From NCBI GenBank assembly GCA_020073085.1, contig JAIQFV010000017.1:1-64000 (forward strand): a stretch of DNA of 64,000 bases, read 5' to 3'. Below are positions 59,211-64,000 of this stretch, piece after piece; within the stretch, counting starts at the first letter, position 1, and every line of letters starts with the position of its first letter. Under the pieces are notes generated by a model. The model searched no databases. It was not told the DNA's origin and saw nothing but the letters and a program-made list of their open reading frames with translations. The stretch comes from Terriglobia bacterium (lineage in GTDB: Bacteria; Acidobacteriota; Terriglobia; JAIQFV01). The position numbers were made by a program, and so were the translations under genes.

Positions 59211-59760
59211 CGACGTCAAGCCGCTCCTCCGAGAGATGGAAGAAGGGGAGATTACTCTGGCCCTGGTAAGAAAGACCCAGGGCCGGCAAGGCGAGGTTGC
59301 GGCAGAAATTCTGACTGACTTTCCGGAGCGGTTCCACCAGATGAAGCGCGTCCGACTGGTGAAGACGGGTGAAGCCGGAAGTTGGAAGGAGTTGGAGAAG
59401 GTCTGGTTCCACAAGCAGGCGGTGATCCTGAAATTTTCCGGGATCGAGACGATTACGGACGCAGAAGCCCTGGTGGGATCAGAGGTCCGTATTCCTCAGA
59501 GTGAGGCGTTGCCGCTTCCGAGGAATCACCATTACATCTTTGAACTGGTGGGCTGCCGGGTGGTGGAGGACCACAGCAGCCGGGAGATCGGCCGGGTAAA
59601 GGAGTTCTTGGAAGCGGGTGGAAACAACCTCCTGGCCTTGGAAACCAGTCACGGCGAATTGCTGGTCCCTTTCGCCGAAGAAATCTGTTTCTCCGTCGAC
59701 GTACAACGACGCGAGATTCGGGTGCGATTGCCCGAGGGGTTGTTTGAGTTGAATCGCTGA
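59203..59760 (+). CDS. rimM: Ribosome maturation factor RimM
   Basis: The 185-residue 30S maturation factor has the N-terminal beta-barrel ([26 protein letters not shown]) and a PRC-type C-terminal domain ([40 protein letters not shown]). The start is TTG at 59203, eight bases before the khpA stop and preceded by GGAG; ATG at 59236 is an alternative. Confidence 0.93.
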   Translation: MNSDVKPLLREMEEGEITLALVRKTQGRQGEVAAEILTDFPERFHQMKRVRLVKTGEAGSWKELEKVWFHKQAVILKFSGIETITDAEALVGSEVRIPQSEALPLPRNHHYIFELVGCRVVEDHSSREIGRVKEFLEAGGNNLLALETSHGELLVPFAEEICFSVDVQRREIRVRLPEGLFELNR

Positions 59761-59861
59761 AAGGGACGCACAACCGGCGGGGCCTTGGGCACCGAGCCGT
59801 GAAGAGAGAGGAAGAGAACTCCGCGAGGTGTTCCTTGCGGATTTTTTTTTGCACCGAAAAC

Positions 59862-60632
59862 ATGGTCCGGTTTGAAATCATCACCATTTTCCCCAGGTTT
59901 TTTGAGGGCCCGTTCTCGCATGGAATCGTGCGGCGCGCTTGCGAGGCGGAGCTGGCAAACATCGAAGTGGTTGATCTGCGGACGTTCACCGAAGACAAGC
60001 ATCGCACGGTGGACGATCGGCCTTTCGGCGGCGGGGACGGGATGGTCTTGAAACCTGAGCCCATCTTCAAAGCGGTGGATTACCTGGACATCCTCCGGGA
60101 GGATGCGCAATCCCGATCAAAGGCGGTCATTCTTCTTTCCCCCCAGGGGAAGCGGTTTGCCCAGGCCGACGCATTCCGGTTGGCGTCTTTAGATCGCATC
60201 GTCCTGATCTGCGGCCGCTACGAGGGCGTGGACGAACGCGTCGCAGAACACCTCGCCACGGAGGAGCTTTCCATTGGCGATTACATCCTGACCGGCGGAG
60301 AACTGGCCGCTGCAGTCGTCGTGGATGCGGTGACACGTCTCCTGCCGGGAGCACTGGGTAACGAGATGTCCTCCCAACTCGATTCTTTTTCTGGTCCGGC
60401 AGACCCTCAAGCGGTCCGTGGGGGTTCGAGCGCAGGAACCGGGACCTTGAGTTGGCCCCAGTATACCCGGCCGGAGAGCTTTCGTGCCTGGAAGGTTCCC
60501 GAGGTTCTGCTTTCGGGAAATCATCAGGAGATTGAGAAGTGGCGTCGACAGCAGGCAATCGAGAAGACGGCGCGAATGCGGCCGGATTTGCTGGGGTTGA
60601 CGCCGTCCGGATCACCCGTCAAGGCGATGTGA
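59862..60632 (+). CDS. trmD: tRNA (guanine-37-N1)-methyltransferase TrmD
   Basis: The 256-residue SPOUT enzyme has [66 protein letters not shown] and [13 protein letters not shown], the knot and SAM site. Its flexible linker is longer than usual: [18 protein letters not shown] is inserted between LDSF and the YTRPESF motif. The ATG at 59862 fits the family start; the longer frame upstream does not. Confidence 0.95.
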   Translation: MVRFEIITIFPRFFEGPFSHGIVRRACEAELANIEVVDLRTFTEDKHRTVDDRPFGGGDGMVLKPEPIFKAVDYLDILREDAQSRSKAVILLSPQGKRFAQADAFRLASLDRIVLICGRYEGVDERVAEHLATEELSIGDYILTGGELAAAVVVDAVTRLLPGALGNEMSSQLDSFSGPADPQAVRGGSSAGTGTLSWPQYTRPESFRAWKVPEVLLSGNHQEIEKWRRQQAIEKTARMRPDLLGLTPSGSPVKAM

Positions 60633-60717
60633 TTCCGGGACAGCGCGAGATTGGAAGGAATCCCCCGATCATGGGGCAAATAACAGGAGCAGAGATAGAT
60701 TTCAAGGAGAAACGATT

Positions 60718-61101
60718 ATGGGGTCCCAAGCGATTTTGGAAAGATTGAAAAGAGAGCAGCTGCGCACTGATCTTCCCTCATTCAAGCCCGGCGATACGGT
60801 CCGCGTGCATGTAAAGATCAAGGAAGGGGACAAGGAGCGCGTCCAGGTGTTCGAGGGGACAGTGATTGCTGAAAACCGCCGGCTGAACCAGTCTACTTTC
60901 ACCGTCCGAAAGATGTCCTTTGGCACGGGCGTCGAGCGCATCTTTCCTCTGCACTCTCCGGTGATCGACAAGATTGAAGTCGTCAAGAGCACTCAGGTGC
61001 GCCGGGCCAAACTATATTATCTGCGCCGGTTGCGTGGAAAGGCGGCGCGGTTGAAAGAAGAACGGTACACCGAACCCGAACCCATTGTGGCTGCGAACTA
61101 G
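60718..61101 (+). CDS. rplS: Ribosomal protein L19 (bL19)
   Basis: The 127-residue protein has the L19 signature [51 protein letters not shown] and [31 protein letters not shown] precedes the ATG. It closes the rpsP-trmD-rplS unit before a strong terminator. Confidence 0.96.
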   Translation: MGSQAILERLKREQLRTDLPSFKPGDTVRVHVKIKEGDKERVQVFEGTVIAENRRLNQSTFTVRKMSFGTGVERIFPLHSPVIDKIEVVKSTQVRRAKLYYLRRLRGKAARLKEERYTEPEPIVAAN

Positions 61102-61405
61102 AATCCACCTTGGCTCCCGGTCAGCGGCTGAACCCCGATGAATCAGGAGGCCACCCCAGGTTTGTGTTGTAGTCAGATCCCATGTGCGACTGGGACAGCG
61201 GGGGAACTGGACGAGGAACCTGTCCCCCGGAGGAGGTCAGATCCGTCGATCGATCTGGATTTCTCGATCGACGGCCTTTTGTGAACGATGGGTGTCGCCC
61301 TTTGACCTGATCCTCCACCAATAATTTTCTCATCCTCGTATTCTTTCCAGCTGAAAAGTGCTTTTTCCCATCCATCGTCCCCTCGATTGAGCGACAGGAG
61401 CAAGC
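61102..61405. other. Intergenic region between rplS and rnhB
   Basis: Contains the terminator at 61243-61280 and a weak GGGGGAAC...GTCCCCC pairing upstream of it. Nothing else recognised. Confidence 0.5.
61243..61280 (+). terminator. Rho-independent terminator after rplS
   Basis: CCGTCGATCGA (61243-61253) pairs perfectly with TCGATCGACGG (61264-61274) over 11 bp with a 10-base loop, followed by CCTTTT. Confidence 0.85.
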
Positions 61406-62062
61406 GTGCGCCAAAAGAAGCACAGTTCCTGCTCCACTTGTACCAGCCGCTATGAAGAAGAGGTCTATCGCATGGGATATTCCCGTGTCGCCGGCCTCGA
61501 TGAAGTAGGACGGGGGGCCTTGTCAGGGCCAGTCCTGGCAGCGGCTGTGATCCTGGATCCAGCGCACATTCCTGAAGGAATTGATGATTCCAAGAAGCTT
61601 TCACCCGATCGGCGGGAGGTGCTTTTCAGGGAAATCGTGGACTCTGCCTTGAGCTGGGGGGTCGGACAGATTGACCCTGAAGCCATCGATCAGGAAGACA
61701 TCCTCAAGGCCACACTCCGCGCGATGGCTCTGGCGGTTTCAAAACTCTCCCCCTGCGCCGATTTTCTACTGATTGATGCGGTCCGGTTGCACGCCGTCGA
61801 CCTGCCCCAGAAATCGATTATCAAGGGCGACACTCTTTCGGTTTCCATCGCGGCGGCTTCGATTGTCGCCAAGGTGACGCGCGACGCGATCATGATGGAA
61901 TTTGACCGCCTTTATCCACAATATTACTTCCGACAGAATAAGGGCTACGGAACACGCGAACATTTGGAATCATTGCGCCGATTTGGCCCCTCACCGATTC
62001 ATCGGAGAACCTTTCGGCCGGTCTTCCAAAGGGACATTCCGTTTTCCCATGCCGGAGAGTGA
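61406..62062 (+). CDS. rnhB: Ribonuclease HII
   Basis: The 218-residue enzyme has GLDEVGRGALSGPVLAAAVIL (first acidic pair), the later LLIDAVRL acid, and SIAAASIVAKVTRDAIM with the family's conserved motif. It removes ribonucleotides from DNA. The start is GTG at 61406 after an AGGAG. A short Cys-containing N-terminal extension (SSCSTCTSRYEEE) precedes the conserved region. Confidence 0.93.
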   Translation: MRQKKHSSCSTCTSRYEEEVYRMGYSRVAGLDEVGRGALSGPVLAAAVILDPAHIPEGIDDSKKLSPDRREVLFREIVDSALSWGVGQIDPEAIDQEDILKATLRAMALAVSKLSPCADFLLIDAVRLHAVDLPQKSIIKGDTLSVSIAAASIVAKVTRDAIMMEFDRLYPQYYFRQNKGYGTREHLESLRRFGPSPIHRRTFRPVFQRDIPFSHAGE

Positions 62063-62237
62063 CGTCCTCGATTCGAGCCAGCCCCTGGGGACTGCACAAA
62101 GAAATTGCGACCCCGCCCCCTTTCAGCTATAGTCTTGGGAACTGGGGTTGTTGGCCTATGGCCCGTGTTGTCTGAAGTCTCAGAGCCGGAAAGGGTTGGA
62201 TCGAACTCCGGCGTCAGGTAAGGGAGCCCAAACTGCC

Positions 62238-64000
62238 TTGAATAAAGCCAAAATACTCAAGAACGCAGAAAAACACGTGATGCAAGGCAGGCTTCACTCG
62301 GCGATTTCAGAATATAAGAAGATCATCGAAGCCGATCCCAACGACCTCCCGATCCTCAACACCATTGGTGACCTCTACGTCCGTCTCGGCAAGACGGATG
62401 AAGGGCTTAAATTCTTCAACCAACTGGCGGACGCGTATCTCGAAAGCGGCTTCAAAGTAAAAGCGATCGCAATTTACAAGAAGATCACCAAGCTCGATCC
62501 GGGGGGGATTGAACCAAGACGCCATTTGGCTGAGCTCTATGCCCTGCAGGGACTGATGAGCGATGCCAGGGGACAGTATCTCCAATTGGTAGATGCTTAT
62601 CTGGCGGAATCACGGTCGGATCTGGCTGCCGACGCGCTTCGTAAACTCCTGATTGGCGATCCCGACAACACGGCGATCCTCACGCGGTTGGTCGCGGTGG
62701 AAGTGCGCCGGGGAAACAAGGACAGCGCCCTCAATTTGCTCCTGGCCTCGACAGAACGATTACGCAAGAGCGGGCAGTTGGTTGAAGCGAAGGAAATGCT
62801 CTCCCGAGCGGAAGAAATCGATCCCGAAAGCCTTAGCCTGAAGACGGTTCTCGCGAAAATCAGGTTTGCCGAAGGGCAGCATGACGAAGCGATTGCGATG
62901 CTCTGGAAGATGGACCCGGAGCGGACCTCGACGGAGGTTCAAATCTCCCTGTGGGAATGCTTGCTTGAAGCTGACCACTTGGAGGAAGCCGGCGACGTGG
63001 CCCAGCATCTCTTCGAGATCGATTCGGTGCACTATCCATTGCTGTTTACGCTGACGGATCGCTACATCGCCTCTTCCAATTTCGAGCGTGTCGTCCAGAT
63101 TCTGAATCCGCTGATTGAGTCTCCCTTGATTGACACCTTCGGGGCCCGGATCGCAGAGACTCTTCAGAAGATCCTCTCCGAACAACCGGATTATTTTCCC
63201 GCCATTGAACGCACCGTTAAGGTCAATCACAAGTTAGGTCAATCGCATCTGCTTTCGCTCTCGCTGGAACACTTAGCGAGCTACCACCTCAAGCAGGAAA
63301 ATTTTGCGGCTGCCATGTCTGCTTACCAGGAGTTGCTGGATATTGATCCCACGAATGCGATTGTCCGGCAGGGTATTGCGCGGCTTCAAAGGCAGATGGA
63401 TTCCCACGGAGGAGCAGAATCTGTCCCGGTGAGCGAGGAGACCGCAGAAGGGACCCTTCAAGAGTTTATGGAGCATTCGCTCGAGAAGCGTGAAGAGCTG
63501 GATACTAAGGAATTCACGCTTTCAGAACCCCCCCCCGTGACTTCGGAGGAAGAGGCCCCCGAAGAGAAAGAGGAGCAACCCGTTTCTGTCGAAGAAGTCT
63601 CGGTAGAACCGACTCCTTCTCAGAAGCCCCGGGCAGCAAGTACGCTTACATCGGAAGAGACCAATGAGTTAGTGAACGGCTTGATTCTGGAAGGCGAATT
63701 GTTGATGGGATACGGCCTTTTGAAGCGGGCCGGACAGCTGTTTGAGGAACTGCTTCGAATCTCTCCAGATCACCCGGTGGCATTGAGACAGTTGGTCGAG
63801 ATTTACTCCTCGATGGGGAAGATGAATGAAGCTGCAGCCTGTTGTACGAAGCTCTCGGACGCGGCGATCCAGAATGGACACCGCGAGGAGGCCCGTCAGT
63901 GGGCCGAGAAGGCAGCTGAGTTCACCACGGTCCCTGCCTCCAAGGCAGTGGAAGAGGAAACCCCACCCCCCCCAGTGCCTGAGACCGTGAAGAGCGAAGA
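62238..64000 (+). CDS. Large tetratricopeptide-repeat protein, cut by the window end
   Basis: A frame open from the TTG at 62238 (ATG at 62280 possible) to the last base encodes at least 587 residues. Many TPR helices are visible (AISEYKKIIEADPNDLPILNTIGDLY, AIAIYKKITKLDPGG, AAMSAYQELLDIDPTN, RAGQLFEELLRISPDHPVAL). An acidic, Pro-rich linker (about residues 410-470) separates two TPR blocks. No signal peptide is evident. It follows rnhB by 175 bp; the function is unknown and the C-terminus lies outside the window. Confidence 0.85.
   Translation, partial: MNKAKILKNAEKHVMQGRLHSAISEYKKIIEADPNDLPILNTIGDLYVRLGKTDEGLKFFNQLADAYLESGFKVKAIAIYKKITKLDPGGIEPRRHLAELYALQGLMSDARGQYLQLVDAYLAESRSDLAADALRKLLIGDPDNTAILTRLVAVEVRRGNKDSALNLLLASTERLRKSGQLVEAKEMLSRAEEIDPESLSLKTVLAKIRFAEGQHDEAIAMLWKMDPERTSTEVQISLWECLLEADHLEEAGDVAQHLFEIDSVHYPLLFTLTDRYIASSNFERVVQILNPLIESPLIDTFGARIAETLQKILSEQPDYFPAIERTVKVNHKLGQSHLLSLSLEHLASYHLKQENFAAAMSAYQELLDIDPTNAIVRQGIARLQRQMDSHGGAESVPVSEETAEGTLQEFMEHSLEKREELDTKEFTLSEPPPVTSEEEAPEEKEEQPVSVEEVSVEPTPSQKPRAASTLTSEETNELVNGLILEGELLMGYGLLKRAGQLFEELLRISPDHPVALRQLVEIYSSMGKMNEAAACCTKLSDAAIQNGHREEARQWAEKAAEFTTVPASKAVEEETPPPPVPETVKSE

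Overview
The window reads as a chromosomal segment of a moderately GC-rich, Gram-negative-type bacterium. Outer-membrane barrel, Tat, lipoprotein and split lysyl-phosphatidylglycerol genes are present. The order thrS-infC-rpmI-rplT-pheS-pheT-zapA-6S RNA-ymdB, followed on the other strand by ffh-rpsP-khpA-rimM-trmD-rplS-rnhB, together with GxxExxY, pirin and EVE-domain genes, fits Acidobacteriota or a neighbouring deep lineage. This placement is an inference from gene content only. No rRNA, tRNA or CRISPR array was recognised.

Layout. 1-4.2 kb: a radical SAM/SPASM protein, a small probable haem-binding membrane protein, an EVE-domain protein and a PduO-type cobalamin adenosyltransferase, separated by dispersed hairpin repeats. 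4.2-10.1 kb (minus strand): a respiratory operon with a c-type cytochrome, an outer-membrane barrel protein, a Tat-exported molybdopterin oxidoreductase, a four-cluster ferredoxin and an NrfD-type membrane subunit. An ArsR-type regulator is read in the opposite direction from overlapping promoters. 10.7-16.3 kb: a MarR regulator with a palindrome inside its promoter, a beta-hydroxyacid dehydrogenase, a pirin, a RidA protein and an MFS transporter. 16.3-23.1 kb: an ADP-forming acyl-CoA synthetase, a di-haem peroxidase, and a corrinoid methyl-transfer set (corrinoid protein, UroD-type methyltransferase, homocysteine methyltransferase). 23.1-30.5 kb: a LivJ-like lipoprotein in one operon with a hybrid sensor kinase, an alpha/beta hydrolase, an SRPBCC protein, a cupin and a PhzF-like isomerase.

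30.5-41.1 kb is the most unusual part. A cytosolic GAF sensor kinase and an NtrC-type sigma-54 activator precede a minus-strand operon. That operon encodes a protein with a duplicated Cys motif, a NuoE-like protein with added zinc fingers, a 1057-residue NuoF-GltD fusion, a 2Fe-2S/4Fe-4S ferredoxin-like subunit and a GltB-like FMN protein. A -24/-12 sigma-54 promoter and a possible activator site lie where expected. Together they suggest a regulated NAD(P)H-linked, possibly electron-bifurcating complex coupled to a glutamate-synthase-like enzyme.

41.1-46.5 kb holds a variant GxxExxY protein, short GGGACAGTCCC repeats, a three-gene split lysyl-phosphatidylglycerol module (synthase, VirJ-type hydrolase, flippase-type membrane protein) and debris including a truncated ECF sigma factor. 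46.7-55.9 kb is the translation and cell-division block on the minus strand, with 6S RNA and an infC AUU start. 56.3-64 kb is the plus-strand ffh-to-rnhB block, ending in a large TPR protein cut by the window edge.
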